DNA from: Pantoea deleyi
GTDB lineage: Bacteria; Pseudomonadota; Gammaproteobacteria; Enterobacterales; Enterobacteriaceae
Direction: 5' to 3'
Length of the DNA: 64,000 nt
Assembly: GCF_022647325.1 (NCBI RefSeq)
Contig: NZ_CP071405.1
Location: forward strand, 3,038,001 to 3,102,000
Of the stretch, positions 39,234 to 48,090 are shown piece by piece. A program made the position numbers and the translations under genes. The number at the start of each line of letters is the position of its first letter. The first letter of the stretch is position 1. The notes below the pieces were generated by a model. It was given only the letters and a program-made list of their open reading frames with translations. It did not search any database and was not told where the DNA came from.

Positions 39234-40979
39234 TCAATCGTAGTAAGGGACCTTGCGGTCAACGCCGTTGATATTGATCAGCACAAAACCGGTCGGCGCG
39301 GTCTTATTGGTCGGTGTACCCGCTGCGGTGGCCAGCGTGACAACCCCTTTTTCATTCGCCCCGACGCCTGCCAGCCCGTTATGCATGCCGAAGCGTGCCG
39401 CGGGTTTCAGGTTACTGAGTTTGGTGATGTCCGTTACCACCGACATATCCGCCTGGAACAGCGAGCAGGAACCGGTATCGAAGCGCGTCGGACCGGTGGT
39501 TTTCAGGTTGAACATGGTTTCACCGCTGTTGGCTTTCAGCTTGACCCACACAACGGCATAGGTGGTGCCGACCCGACCGTAACGGATATCCAGCACGGAA
39601 GGCTGTCCCATGTGGTAAGCATCGGCCCAGACCGTCTCCAGTCGCTGCAGGTTGATCAGGGTCTTACCGGTGCCGGGCACATTGACCGGCGAACCGGCGG
39701 TTCCTGACGGCGTGGTGGCATCCGCTTTCCCGATCAGCTCCATCACCCACTGCTGGTTAGGCGCAGGGAAATAGAGCTGTCCCAGTCGATACCAGTTGTC
39801 CGTATCGGTGTTGTTCACCACCTTGTAGCCGCTGTAATAGCCAGCGCGCAGCGAACCGGTCAGGAAGCTGCCGTAGTTCTCATCCCGACGATAGCCATAC
39901 TCAAAGGTGGATAACCATTTGTTACCGGCCACGTCATTGGTGATTTTCGCGCCGGCCTGCAGGTTGATATGACGCATCACTACGCGGGCATTGTTGAGAT
40001 TGAGCGGTGTCACGCAATCCTCAATGTTGAGCGTATCGATGGTCCAGCCGCCGTCCGACAGATCGCCCGGGTTCGCCGTATGCTCGATCCAGACGTTGCG
40101 CATGATCCCCTGGGTCACACGCGGCATATAGAGCGTGGCATCGCCGTAGCCCGACTGGAAATTGGCATTACACAACTCGATAGCCGTTGAGTGATCCCAG
40201 TTGCCCTTCGGTGCGTTTGACCAGCCCACATCGAACACCCGGGAAAAGGTGCTGGAGGTGTAGATCTGATCGAACTTACTGTCGAGCGTATCCTGCAGCT
40301 TAAAAACCGTACCGCCGGTACTCTGCGCTTTAAAGCAGAAGAGGCTGACGATCTGGCCGCCGGTAATCGTGTTTTCAAAGAACGGCTGTTTGTTGCTGCA
40401 CTGCTCAGGACTCACGGTGGATTTCAGGGCGATATCGGCACTGGCCTGGCCATGCCAGGCGATACCTTTAATGGCGATTTTACGCGCCATTACCTTAAAC
40501 ACCGGCTTGTCGCTCTTATCGGAAACGATGGTGGTACGCGGTGACGATCCCTGTTCAATGTCATCCCCGATCAGACCAAAAAACGGCAGCTCTGTGTCGG
40601 TGAGGTCGATCGGTGAGATCAGGAAACGACCGCCCGGAAAACGCACCGGTATCGCTTTGGCGTAGGTGTTGTAGCTCTGGGTCCAGGTCAGCATCCGCTT
40701 GAAGGCATCGGTATCATCGGTAACGCCATCCCCTTTCGCACCAAAGTGCAGGATATTCACTTCGGCAGGATCGTTGATGGTGCGCTTCCAGTAGAAACCG
40801 TTACCCACCGCCACCGTGCCGCCATCATCTTTCAGCTGGGTGGTGCTGAGGAACCCGACAAAGTCAGCGCCACCGCGGAAGCTGGAGTCTTTGTCGTAGT
40901 AGCGTTTCAGGCTCGCGACTTCACCTGATTTTGGCGGGACCGTGGTACGCAGTTCAGCAAAAGAGTTAACTTCGATCAT
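39234..40979 (-). CDS. Phage tail-spike / putative polysaccharide depolymerase
   Basis: 581 residues. The N-terminus VNSFAELRTTVPPKSGEVASLKRYY... is of the kind found on Enterobacterales phage spikes that act on surface polysaccharide. Residues 75-92 read NILHFGAKGDGVTDDTDA, the start of a pectate-lyase-3 right-handed beta-helix. The C-terminal third is less repetitive and may trimerise or bind sugar. Such spikes cleave or bind capsule or O-antigen. It is the last gene of the island, 48 bp after Rz1, with its own terminator. No tail genes are present to carry it. Catalytic residues could not be assigned. Confidence 0.82.
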   Translation of the reverse strand: MIEVNSFAELRTTVPPKSGEVASLKRYYDKDSSFRGGADFVGFLSTTQLKDDGGTVAVGNGFYWKRTINDPAEVNILHFGAKGDGVTDDTDAFKRMLTWTQSYNTYAKAIPVRFPGGRFLISPIDLTDTELPFFGLIGDDIEQGSSPRTTIVSDKSDKPVFKVMARKIAIKGIAWHGQASADIALKSTVSPEQCSNKQPFFENTITGGQIVSLFCFKAQSTGGTVFKLQDTLDSKFDQIYTSSTFSRVFDVGWSNAPKGNWDHSTAIELCNANFQSGYGDATLYMPRVTQGIMRNVWIEHTANPGDLSDGGWTIDTLNIEDCVTPLNLNNARVVMRHINLQAGAKITNDVAGNKWLSTFEYGYRRDENYGSFLTGSLRAGYYSGYKVVNNTDTDNWYRLGQLYFPAPNQQWVMELIGKADATTPSGTAGSPVNVPGTGKTLINLQRLETVWADAYHMGQPSVLDIRYGRVGTTYAVVWVKLKANSGETMFNLKTTGPTRFDTGSCSLFQADMSVVTDITKLSNLKPAARFGMHNGLAGVGANEKGVVTLATAAGTPTNKTAPTGFVLININGVDRKVPYYD

Positions 40980-41026
40980 AGAATCCTCCTCAGGATCATT
41001 GAGAGATTGCGCCGGTTATCGGCGCA

Positions 41027-41263
41027 CTACTTCGTCGCGGCCGGATGGCCGCAAAGGGTGTCCCACATGTCGTTGTGGGTGTTGATGGCGCGCACCGTCC
41101 GGATGTCCATCTTTTGCGCGTCATCGCCGTAGGTATAAAGAGGGGAAAAAAGCACACAGGCAGAGTCGGTGATCGCCACCGGCTCAGGGTTTGTGGAATT
41201 TCGACTGCTGCAGCTTGTCGCGAGCAGCAGCGTCATCAAGGCTGTTATTGTCGGTCGCCACAC
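41027..41263 (-). CDS. Rz1-like outer-membrane spanin lipoprotein
   Basis: 78 residues beginning MWRPTITALMTLLLATSC, a lipoprotein signal with lipobox ATSC (Cys18). Its first 80 bp overlap the end of Rz in another frame, the usual Rz/Rz1 arrangement. As the outer-membrane half of a two-component spanin, it would bridge to Rz and disrupt the outer membrane in the last lysis step. The mature part has two Cys (SACVL and TLCGH), as in the LysC group. Confidence 0.85.
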   Translation of the reverse strand: MWRPTITALMTLLLATSCSSRNSTNPEPVAITDSACVLFSPLYTYGDDAQKMDIRTVRAINTHNDMWDTLCGHPAATK

Positions 41264-41477
41264 GGTTTGCCTCCTCGCGATGCTGTTGTTGCTGTTGTGC
41301 CACCGCCGTAATGCGGGACGCCTCCTGACGCGCGTTATCGACGTCAGATCGGGCTTTTTGCTGCACTTTTCCGACTTTTTTGCCGCCGAAATATGTCGCG
41401 CCCAGTGCTGCGACGACGGCCGCCAGCGCCGCCAGCCAGTGCCAGCCGCCGCCCAGCAGAGAGGTAATCAGCGTCAT
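41184..41477 (-). CDS. Rz-like inner-membrane spanin
   Basis: 97 residues with one N-terminal membrane helix (about 12-32, WLAALAAVVAALGATYFGG) and a long Gln/Glu/Ala-rich coiled coil (about 33-90), the layout of phage Rz proteins. The ATG at 41477 overlaps the holin stop (ATGA). It pairs with the Rz1-like lipoprotein encoded partly within its 3' end. Confidence 0.85.
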   Translation of the reverse strand: MTLITSLLGGGWHWLAALAAVVAALGATYFGGKKVGKVQQKARSDVDNARQEASRITAVAQQQQQHREEANRVATDNNSLDDAAARDKLQQSKFHKP

Positions 41478-41821
41478 GGTTTTGCGCCTCCGGGTTGATC
41501 CTTCGCGTTAAGCAGATTCTTCTGCCGGACAAACTGGGCAATTACCCCCATCGCCACCATGAATGCGCCCACCAGCCCCAGGTAGTTGTGCGGCAGAATC
41601 GCTTTCACGTCCTCTGGCAGAACGCTCCAGGCATCGACGGCGGCGGCCGGAAAGGACTGTGCCCAGGCGCTGAGCATGGAGCCGAGCGACGCCAGCCAGA
41701 CAGACCAGGTTTTAAACAACAGGCGGGCATGAGAGACAAACTGCAGGGTGGTGAAGCGCTGCAGCAGCAGCAGAATGATGATTGCCGTCAGCACGGCGAC
41801 GAGGAACATGAGCCATCTCAT
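41474..41821 (-). CDS. Putative phage holin
   Basis: 115 residues with three hydrophobic segments (about 2-20, 41-58 and 79-98) and a charged C-terminus (RQKNLLNAKDQPGG), a class-I-like holin layout. It overlaps the lysozyme stop at its start and the Rz start at its end by 4 bp each. It would form the timed inner-membrane lesion that releases the lysozyme. The start at 41821 (MRWLMFL) was chosen over an upstream frame that lies inside the lysozyme gene. Confidence 0.78.
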   Translation of the reverse strand: MRWLMFLVAVLTAIIILLLLQRFTTLQFVSHARLLFKTWSVWLASLGSMLSAWAQSFPAAAVDAWSVLPEDVKAILPHNYLGLVGAFMVAMGVIAQFVRQKNLLNAKDQPGGAKP

Positions 41822-42285
41822 AGCAACCCCCTGTAAACCGCATAGGTTCCGCTGCGCATCATCTCCGCGTGACGTCTGGCGCGGCCCGGCGTCTGACGCG
41901 CCCATAGGCTGTTCATCATCGCGTCGGCCGCGTCATTGAACTGCTCTGAAACGATGGCGCTGAGCATGTTTTTGAACTGCATTACGCCCTCAACGCCAAG
42001 CTGATAGGCCATGCTGAGCAGGACGTCGGTCCGCGCGTCGTTGCACTTCGCCAGAGCGTTGCGCAGCAGCTCCCTGCCCTGCATCTCCTGAACTTTGTTT
42101 TCAAGAATGCACTGCTTCCAGACGTCACCGACCCGTCGCGGCACGCGAAAGGCGTAGTTACTCAGCGACGCGCCTTTTGGCCCGATGCGGATGCCGCCTG
42201 CCACGGTGGGAAAACCCAGCGTGTCGAGATAAGGCGTGTCCACATACCCCTCTTCAAAATTCAGCACTGCGATGATCTGGCTCAT
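41818..42285 (-). CDS. T4-like lysozyme / endolysin, glycoside hydrolase family 24
   Basis: 155 residues. The catalytic triad of the family is placed as in T4 lysozyme: Glu12 (FEEG), Asp21 (YLDT) and Thr27 (GFPTVAGG). It cleaves the MurNAc-GlcNAc bond in peptidoglycan. There is no signal-arrest-release helix or signal peptide, so it needs the adjacent holin to reach the wall. The gene order lysozyme, holin, Rz, Rz1 differs from the more common holin-first order. Confidence 0.88.
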   Translation of the reverse strand: MSQIIAVLNFEEGYVDTPYLDTLGFPTVAGGIRIGPKGASLSNYAFRVPRRVGDVWKQCILENKVQEMQGRELLRNALAKCNDARTDVLLSMAYQLGVEGVMQFKNMLSAIVSEQFNDAADAMMNSLWARQTPGRARRHAEMMRSGTYAVYRGLL

Positions 42286-42489
42286 AACAACTCCTCAGTA
42301 ACGGGTGAATTCCATACAGCCCTGTGAAAAGAAATACATAACGCCTGCTGATCATTACCCCGCGCCGCGCAGCAGAATGCCCTGCTGACCATCCAGCAAA
42401 ACTGAACAGTATTTCAGCAGATTGCGTCCAGCCGGAGCTGGAGTTCACGGAGCTTTGATCGGAACGGAAACCGCCGTTTTCTTTGCCTG

Positions 42490-42768
42490 TCAGCCCACGG
42501 CGTAGAGATGGACGTGCGGCAGACAGCAGTTGTCGAAACTGGGTGTTTCCTGGCTGGTAATGCGGGGAGCGGTGATTGCGCGTTCAACGCGCGGGGTGAC
42601 CTGACGCTGGCAGATTTGCTCTGCACGCCGCAGGGGTAGTGTTTCAGTCGGGAAGTTCAGCGCCTGGTCGATGCTCTGTTTCAGGCTGCTGAGAGGTTGG
42701 CGCCGCCGATGGCGGCGAGTACGTGCGTTGCCCACAAAAACGCTTTTGCCATAGTGAATTATCGCCAT
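42490..42768 (-). CDS. Hypothetical protein of the phage island
   Basis: 92 residues starting MAIIHYGKSVFVGNARTRRHRRR, a very basic N-terminus, then PLSSLKQSIDQALNFPTETLPLRRAEQICQ. AGGAGGAG lies directly upstream of the ATG at 42768, so translation is well supported. The frame stays open upstream but without signals. Not recognised; the basic RTRRHRRR stretch could bind nucleic acid, for example as a late-gene regulator, but that is speculation. It is 204 bp upstream of the lysozyme. Confidence 0.6.
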   Translation of the reverse strand: MAIIHYGKSVFVGNARTRRHRRRQPLSSLKQSIDQALNFPTETLPLRRAEQICQRQVTPRVERAITAPRITSQETPSFDNCCLPHVHLYAVG

Positions 42769-42950
42769 AACTCCTCCTGTGAATGAGTCTTTGGCGATGG
42801 GGTGGCAGGCGCGAGCTTTCGGTGATCCGAACGGGCCCGAATGTCGTTTATCGCGATCGCACGCCTGCCGCCCGGCTGCGTAAGCAGCCAGGTGGAAAGT
42901 AAGCGAAGGGAAATAACGGCATCTGACGACGCTGCATTTTGCGCATCCAC
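42759..42950 (-). CDS. Possible small ORF of the phage island, GTG start
   Basis: A 63-residue frame, (GTG)DAQNAASSDAVISLRLLSTW..., that overlaps the start of the next ORF by 10 bp, which would allow translational coupling. The region before the GTG is only G-rich, with no clear Shine-Dalgarno sequence. Not recognised. Confidence 0.35.
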   Translation of the reverse strand: MDAQNAASSDAVISLRLLSTWLLTQPGGRRAIAINDIRARSDHRKLAPATPSPKTHSQEELWR

Positions 42951-43083
42951 CCCATCCCAAAGTTCACTGACTTTTGGGTGGTATGATTCGCGCTTGTGCA
43001 GCGCCTCAATTGTTTAAGAGCGGCTCATCCCTGAAAGAACTGCTTCGTTCATCCATGTTCAAATTATTAACAGGTTCTTATGC

Positions 43084-43127
43084 ATTATCAAACACTGTTG
43101 GTTAATTTTTTATTTACCGCTGGTTAA
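43084..43127 (-). promoter_or_regulatory. Candidate repressed promoter with two operators
   Basis: On the minus strand, TTAACCAGCGGTAAA (43127-43113) and TTAACCAACAGTGTT (43105-43091) share TTAACCAnCrGT and start 22 bp apart, two helical turns. GATAAT (43089-43084), a good -10 box, follows the second copy at once, so a protein bound there would block RNA polymerase. Transcription would run into the small ORFs and lysis genes. A -35 box is not clear. Confidence 0.6.
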
Positions 43128-43189
43128 ATTTATGAATTTAAGCCGATTATTTTTTTGCAGCCCTTCTGAGGAAAGCGGCAAAAGCGGGC

Positions 43190-43921
43190 TTAGCCGAGGA
43201 TTTGATAGTGACGTGCCTGGCTCATGATAACTTTAGCCAGCACCTTCAGGCTGGTCACGTCCTCATGATTAAGATACCAGGTTTCATAACGTTTATTATC
43301 TGAAATTACGGCAATTTTCTTATGCTGAAGCTGTAAACGTTTGAGGTAGAGCTGCTCGTCGAGCGTAAAAATATAGATGCCGTCGCCGTCAAACATCCGC
43401 ACGCTGATGTCCACAAACAGCTGATCGCGCGGCGCAAAAGTATCCGCCATGGAGTCGCTGTTGATCGCGATAAGGCGAATGTTCTCCGCCGGTCGGCCGT
43501 TAAACAGCACGCGCGCCTCATCCAGACCATACTCAATGGCCTGAATCGTCTCCACAAACTCATCGCGCGCAGGCAGGCCTGCCGCGCTGCGCTGCCCGAT
43601 GTCGAGACTGTCGACGCGATACACACTTTTGTGGGCAGTGAACGAATTCAGCGTGACCGGTTCCACGGGCTGATCCATCCCGTACTGCAGCCACTCCACC
43701 CGGACGCCCAGCAACTGGCTGAGCGCCAGCAGATTGCCGCCATCGGGGACGGACTGCGCATTAAACCACTTCCACACTCCTGGCGTTGATATCTTACAGC
43801 CTTGCTGCTGCAGGGCCCTGGCAACCTGTTTGTTTCGTCCATGTCCGACAATGCCGGCACTCTCACAGGCCGCTATCAGCCTGGCAGTGAAAGCCTGTCT
43901 TGTACTTTCTTTTTTAACCAT
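43190..43921 (-). CDS. LexA-like (S24) phage repressor
   Basis: 243 residues. The N-terminal helix-turn-helix (about 10-80) includes KQVARALQQQGCKISTPGVWKWF. The C-terminal S24 domain has a likely self-cleavage site Ala114-Gly115 in RSAAGLP, the nucleophile Ser157 in NSDSM and the general base Lys194 in LYLKRL. The 37-residue Ser-Lys spacing equals that of LexA. This predicts RecA-stimulated autocleavage, so SOS induction. An operator-like inverted repeat covers its start codon, and two related sites lie beyond its 3' end. All catalytic residues are intact, so it should be functional. Confidence 0.85.
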   Translation of the reverse strand: MVKKESTRQAFTARLIAACESAGIVGHGRNKQVARALQQQGCKISTPGVWKWFNAQSVPDGGNLLALSQLLGVRVEWLQYGMDQPVEPVTLNSFTAHKSVYRVDSLDIGQRSAAGLPARDEFVETIQAIEYGLDEARVLFNGRPAENIRLIAINSDSMADTFAPRDQLFVDISVRMFDGDGIYIFTLDEQLYLKRLQLQHKKIAVISDNKRYETWYLNHEDVTSLKVLAKVIMSQARHYQILG

Positions 43922-43928
43922 CAGTTAA
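43914..43928. promoter_or_regulatory. Candidate operator over the repressor start codon
   Basis: TTAAC-CATCA-GTTAA, a perfect 5-bp inverted repeat overlapping the ATG of the repressor gene, matching the two sites at 43091-43127. It suggests autoregulation. Confidence 0.6.
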
Positions 43929-44230
43929 TAATCAGCCATAGAAGAGATACTGGATGTTATTTTCATTATTGCTACCAGTTCATTTTATATTACCGCTCAT
44001 TGACTACCTAACCGCTTTATCAAGCATTTCTGAATATCATTATCCGCTTCCGCCTGCCGCTGAACAAAAAATATTGCCTCAGGCCGCATAGCGCCTGAGC
44101 TTTCAGGAATCTTCCGTAAGAAATTGCGTGAAATTCAGCCAGCATAGCGGATAGCGGTGACGACGCCAGCGCGAAAAGAGATCTGATTCACAAAAAACTC
44201 TATCTTTCGCTGGCCCGAAAAAATGCGCTA
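43929..44230. other. Intergenic region between the phage repressor and proA
   Basis: About 300 bp, AT-rich near the repressor (its promoter) and otherwise featureless. In E. coli the tRNA gene thrW lies beside proA and serves as a phage attachment site; no tRNA-like sequence was found here. A hairpin-like GCGCCTGAGC/GCCTCAGGC pair near 44075-44100 has no T-tract. Confidence 0.4.
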
Positions 44231-44264
44231 AAAAAAACGGGAGTCTGTGAAAGACTCCCGTTTT
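44231..44264. terminator. Terminator of the proBA operon
   Basis: AAAACGGGAGTCT-GTGAA-AGACTCCCGTTTT (44234-44264), a 13-bp stem with seven A residues on the left and TTTT on the right. It ends the minus-strand proBA transcript and could work in both directions. Confidence 0.88.
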
Positions 44265-44281
44265 GTTAAAAATTAGTGTGG

Positions 44282-45535
44282 TCAGGACCGGAGCGTGTCG
44301 TCGCCCCAGGCTATCCATTTATAGGTGGTCAGCGCCTCTAACCCCATCGGCCCGCGGGCATGCAGCTTCTGTGTGCTGACCGCCACTTCGGCGCCCAGCC
44401 CGAACTGCCCGCCGTCGGTAAAGCGGGTGCTGGCGTTGACATAGACCGCCGATGAGTCGACCTGACGCACAAAGCGCGCCGCGTTGCGGGTACTGCGGGT
44501 CAGAATGGCATCAGAATGCTGCGTGCCGTGGGTGCGGATATGGTCGATCGCCTCATCCATATCCGCCACCAGCCGGACGTTAAGATCCAGCGACAGCCAC
44601 TCATCGTTATACTGCTCAGGAGTCACCTGGGTGACCGTGGCTGGCCCCTGCTGCAGCTGCGCGAGCACATTGCTGTCGGCGTGCAGCGCGATCCCTTCCT
44701 GCGCCATGCGCGCGCTGAAGGCGGGCAGGAAGCGCCCGGCCATTGCCTGATCCACCAGCAGCGTCTCCAGGGAGTTACAGGCGCTGGGACGCTGTTTCTT
44801 GGCGTTAACGATCAGATCGAGTGCCGGTTCGATCTCCATCGTCTCATCGATATAGATGTGACAGACGCCGATGCCGCCGGTGATCACCGGAATGGTCGAA
44901 TTCTCCCGGCACAGCTTGTGCAGACCGGCTCCGCCGCGCGGGATCAGCATGTCGACGTAGCGATCCAGCTTCAGCAGCTGACTGACCAGCTCGCGGTCGG
45001 GATTTTCAATCGCCTGGATAATGGCCGTCGGCAGACCGTGCTGCTGCAGCGCATTCTGGATGACGCGCACCGTGGCCGCATTGGTGCGCCACGTCTCTTT
45101 TCCGCCGCGCAGAATGGCGGCGTTGCCGGTTTTCAGGCAGAGGCTGGCGACATCAATTGTGACGTTGGGACGCGCCTCGTAAATCACCGCGATCACGCCC
45201 AGCGGCACACGGCGGCGCTCAATTCGCAGCCCGCTGTCGAGCAGGCCGCCATCCATTAACTGGCCGACCGGATCGGTCAGCTGGCAGACCTGACGGACAT
45301 CGCTGGCGATGCTGCTGAGCCGCTGCGGGTTGAGCGTCAGTCGATCCAGCAGCGCGGCACTCATGCCGTTCTGGCGCGCATCGGCCAGATCCAGCGCGTT
45401 CGCCGCCAGAATATCGGCGCTCTCCGCTTCCAGGCGGTCGGCAATGCTCATCAGCACCTGATTCTTTTCGGCCGTCGACAGATCGGCCACGGTGTAAGCT
45501 GCGGCGCGTGCCGCTTTTCCCATCTCTTCAAGCAT
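44282..45535 (-). CDS. proA: Gamma-glutamyl phosphate reductase (glutamate-5-semialdehyde dehydrogenase)
   Basis: 417 residues, as in E. coli. It reduces glutamyl-5-phosphate to the semialdehyde with NADPH, the second step of proline synthesis. The aldehyde-dehydrogenase-type catalytic Cys is in [15 protein letters not shown] (about residue 255), and the NADPH region around [13 protein letters not shown] is present. It follows proB by 10 bp, and a strong terminator follows it. Confidence 0.97.
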   Translation of the reverse strand: MLEEMGKAARAAAYTVADLSTAEKNQVLMSIADRLEAESADILAANALDLADARQNGMSAALLDRLTLNPQRLSSIASDVRQVCQLTDPVGQLMDGGLLDSGLRIERRRVPLGVIAVIYEARPNVTIDVASLCLKTGNAAILRGGKETWRTNAATVRVIQNALQQHGLPTAIIQAIENPDRELVSQLLKLDRYVDMLIPRGGAGLHKLCRENSTIPVITGGIGVCHIYIDETMEIEPALDLIVNAKKQRPSACNSLETLLVDQAMAGRFLPAFSARMAQEGIALHADSNVLAQLQQGPATVTQVTPEQYNDEWLSLDLNVRLVADMDEAIDHIRTHGTQHSDAILTRSTRNAARFVRQVDSSAVYVNASTRFTDGGQFGLGAEVAVSTQKLHARGPMGLEALTTYKWIAWGDDTLRS

Positions 45536-45545
45536 TGTCCGCTCC

Positions 45546-46649
45546 TTAACTGACGATCATATCGTCGCGGTGAACCGCCACCGGGCCATATTCGTATCCC
45601 AGGATTTCACTGATCTGCTGGCTGTGGTGACCGGCGATCATCCGCATGGCGTCGCTGTTGTAGCGCGACACGCCATGAGCGATATCGCGCCCCTGCAGGC
45701 TGCGGATCCGGATCACCTCACCGCGCGAGAAGTTCCCCTGGATAGCGCGGATGCCTTTGGGCAGCAGCGAGCTGCCGCGTTCGATAATCGCCGCCAGAGC
45801 CCCGTCATCGACGGTGAGTTCGCCCGCCGGTGGCGCGCCGAAGATCCAGCGTTTGCGATTCTCCAGCGGCGACTGCTGCGCATGAAAGCGCGTGCCGACC
45901 GGTCTGCCGTCGATCACATCGCCGATCACGCCGCTGCGGCTGCCGGAGGCGATGATCACGTCGATACCCGCGCGGCAGGCGACATCGGCCGCCTGAAGCT
46001 TGGTGGACATGCCGCCGGTGCCCAGCCCGGAGACGCTGTCACCCGCCAGGGCGCGCAACGCATCATCGATGATATGGACGTCGCTGATCAGCTCCGCATC
46101 GGGGTTATTGCGCGGATCGGCGGTAAACAGCCCCTGCTGATCGGTCAGCAGCAGCAGCTTGTCGGCTCCGCCCAGCATCGCGGCCAGCGCGGAAAGGTTA
46201 TCGTTGTCACCGACTTTGATCTCGGCCGTGGCGACGGCATCGTTCTCATTGATGACCGGCACGATGTGGTTATCCAGCAGCGCACGCAGCGTGTCGCGGG
46301 CGTTCAGGAAGCGTTCGCGATCTTCCATGTCGGCACGGGTCAGCAGCATCTGACCAATATGGATACCGTAGATGGAAAACAGCTGTTCCCACAGCTGAAT
46401 CAGACGGCTCTGCCCCACCGCAGCCAGCAGCTGCTTTGAGGCGATGGTGGGTGGCAGTTCGGGGTAGCCCAGATGTTCGCGTCCGGCGGCCATCGCGCCA
46501 GAGGTGACGATCACAATGCGGTGGCCTGCGGCGTGCTGCTGCGCACACTGACGGACCAGTTCCACCATGTGCGCCCGATTTAACCGGCGTGAGCCGCCGG
46601 TAAGAACGCTGGTACCCAACTTGACCACAAGGGTCTGACTGCCACTCAT
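45546..46649 (-). CDS. proB: Glutamate 5-kinase
   Basis: 367 residues, as in E. coli. It phosphorylates glutamate at the gamma position, the first step of proline synthesis, and is feedback-inhibited by proline. The amino-acid-kinase domain (about 1-260) starts [12 protein letters not shown]; a C-terminal PUA domain follows (about 275-360). The genes proB and proA overlap in expression as an operon; phoE is divergent, as in E. coli. Confidence 0.97.
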   Translation of the reverse strand: MSGSQTLVVKLGTSVLTGGSRRLNRAHMVELVRQCAQQHAAGHRIVIVTSGAMAAGREHLGYPELPPTIASKQLLAAVGQSRLIQLWEQLFSIYGIHIGQMLLTRADMEDRERFLNARDTLRALLDNHIVPVINENDAVATAEIKVGDNDNLSALAAMLGGADKLLLLTDQQGLFTADPRNNPDAELISDVHIIDDALRALAGDSVSGLGTGGMSTKLQAADVACRAGIDVIIASGSRSGVIGDVIDGRPVGTRFHAQQSPLENRKRWIFGAPPAGELTVDDGALAAIIERGSSLLPKGIRAIQGNFSRGEVIRIRSLQGRDIAHGVSRYNSDAMRMIAGHHSQQISEILGYEYGPVAVHRDDMIVS

Positions 46650-46794
46650 ATTTCCTGCCGTAGTGAAAAATTTTTACGAAAGGACGTTTTAACAGGAGTC
46701 GATACGGAAGCCAACAGCCAGCGGGGGAAAAGCACGAAATTACGCGGACAAGGCGGTAGACCAAAAGTTCGGCATTAACAAGAAATCAGGAAAA

Positions 46795-46812
46795 GTGTCA
46801 TAAAAAGTTCAT
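46795..46812 (+). promoter_or_regulatory. Pho box of phoE
   Basis: GTGTCAT-AAAA-AGTTCAT, two 7-bp PhoB half-sites with a 4-bp spacer, close to the consensus CTGTCAT-AAAN-CTGTCAT, 76 bp before the phoE start. It supports induction by phosphate limitation. Confidence 0.75.
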
Positions 46813-46887
46813 CAGCGACGGGTAAAAAGTCGGTGCTTTACAAAAACTTTCATTTTTTTACGGCGTTCACATTGGGATTGATAGCAA

Positions 46888-48000
46888 ATGAAGAAAAGCA
46901 CACTGGCCATGATCCTCTCCACGCTGACGCTGGCTTCGGCCGCGCAGGCTGCCGAAATCTATAACAAAGACGGCAACAAGCTGGACTTATACGGCAAGGT
47001 TAAGGCGGAGCATTACATCAGCGATAATGCCAGCGCAGACGGGGACAAGTCCTATACCCGTATCGGCTTCAAGGGTCAGACGCAGATTAACGACCTGATG
47101 ACCGGTTATGGTCAGTGGGAATATCAGTACAACCTCAACAACTCCGAAGGCAGCGATGCGAATAACGGCAACAAAACCCGTCTTGGTTTTGCCGGCCTGA
47201 AATTCTCTCAGTATGGTTCGGTGGATTATGGCCGTAACTACGGTGTGCTGTATGACGTGGAATCCTGGACCGACGTCTTCCCGGAGTTTGGCGGCGACGG
47301 CACGGCCCGCTCCGATAACTTCATGACCCAGCGCGCGACCGGCGTGGCGACCTACCGCAACAACAACTTCTTTGGTCTGGTCGATGGCCTGAAATTTGCG
47401 CTGCAGTATCAGGGCAAAAACGACGCCTCCAGCGCCAACTCCCGTACCGACATCAACCGTCAGAACGGCGACGGCTACGGTGCCTCTCTGGGCTATGCGC
47501 TGGGCGATTCCGGCGTGAGCCTGATGAGTGCCATCACCTCCTCTGACCGCACCACCCAGCAGCAGGCGCGCGCCTATGGCCGTGGTGACCGTGCGGATTC
47601 CTGGGGCGCGGGTGTGAAGTATGATGCCAACAGCGTCTACCTGGCGGCGATCTACACCGACACCCGCAACATGACGCCAATCAGCGGCACCAACCGCACC
47701 ACCGGCGCTGCTGTTTCGGGCGCCGCTAACAAAGCGCAGAACATCGAGCTGGTCGCGCAGTATCAGTTTGATTTCGGTCTGCGTCCCTCTATCGGTTATG
47801 TGCAGACCAAAGGCAAAGATATCGAAAACGGTATCGGCGATGCGGATCTGGTGAAATATATCGATGTGGGCGCGACCTACTACTTCAACAAAAACATGTC
47901 CGCCTTTGTGGATTACAAAATCAACCAGCTGGATGATGACAACGCGCTGTCGCTCAACAATGACGACGTGGTGGCGATGGGTGTGACCTACCAGTTCTGA
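46888..48000 (+). CDS. phoE: Phosphoporin PhoE
   Basis: 370 residues, a trimeric 16-strand outer-membrane porin preferring anions and polyphosphate. The signal peptide (about 1-21, ending AQA) precedes [22 protein letters not shown]. The family motifs [25 protein letters not shown] (loop 3) and the C-terminal ...[10 protein letters not shown] with terminal Phe, needed for BAM recognition, are present. It is divergent from proB, has a Pho box and is followed by a strong terminator. Its loops differ from those of E. coli, as is usual. Confidence 0.93.
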   Translation: MKKSTLAMILSTLTLASAAQAAEIYNKDGNKLDLYGKVKAEHYISDNASADGDKSYTRIGFKGQTQINDLMTGYGQWEYQYNLNNSEGSDANNGNKTRLGFAGLKFSQYGSVDYGRNYGVLYDVESWTDVFPEFGGDGTARSDNFMTQRATGVATYRNNNFFGLVDGLKFALQYQGKNDASSANSRTDINRQNGDGYGASLGYALGDSGVSLMSAITSSDRTTQQQARAYGRGDRADSWGAGVKYDANSVYLAAIYTDTRNMTPISGTNRTTGAAVSGAANKAQNIELVAQYQFDFGLRPSIGYVQTKGKDIENGIGDADLVKYIDVGATYYFNKNMSAFVDYKINQLDDDNALSLNNDDVVAMGVTYQF

Positions 48001-48044
48001 TTTCAGGCGCCTGTCTGCGGGCAGGCGCAACAGAGCAGCCATAA

Positions 48045-48076
48045 AAAAAGGGCGAGTTTTTTAACTCGCCCTTTTT
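48045..48076. terminator. Bidirectional terminator, phoE/crl
   Basis: AAAAAGGGCGAGTT (48045-48058) pairs with AACTCGCCCTTTTT (48063-48076) around a TTTT loop, between the converging phoE and crl genes. Confidence 0.88.
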
Positions 48077-48090
48077 ACGCTGAACCCTAC

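Larger units (their letters stand above)
39190..43928 (-). mobile_element. Phage-derived lysis/tail-spike island
   Basis: Seven minus-strand genes, from the repressor (right) to the tail-spike (left): LexA-like repressor, two small ORFs, lysozyme, holin, Rz, Rz1 and a beta-helix tail-spike, ending in a strong terminator at 39190-39218. The lysis genes overlap by ATGA junctions, as in working phage cassettes. No integrase, replication, terminase, capsid, portal or tail-tube gene is present, and no flanking direct repeat was found. It lies between ivy and proA. All reading frames appear intact, so it may be maintained rather than decaying. Confidence 0.8.

Noticed and set aside
43929-44280. tRNA gene or attachment site next to proA, as thrW in E. 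coli
   Set aside because: No cloverleaf or T-loop motif was found, and no direct repeat with the other end of the phage island was seen.
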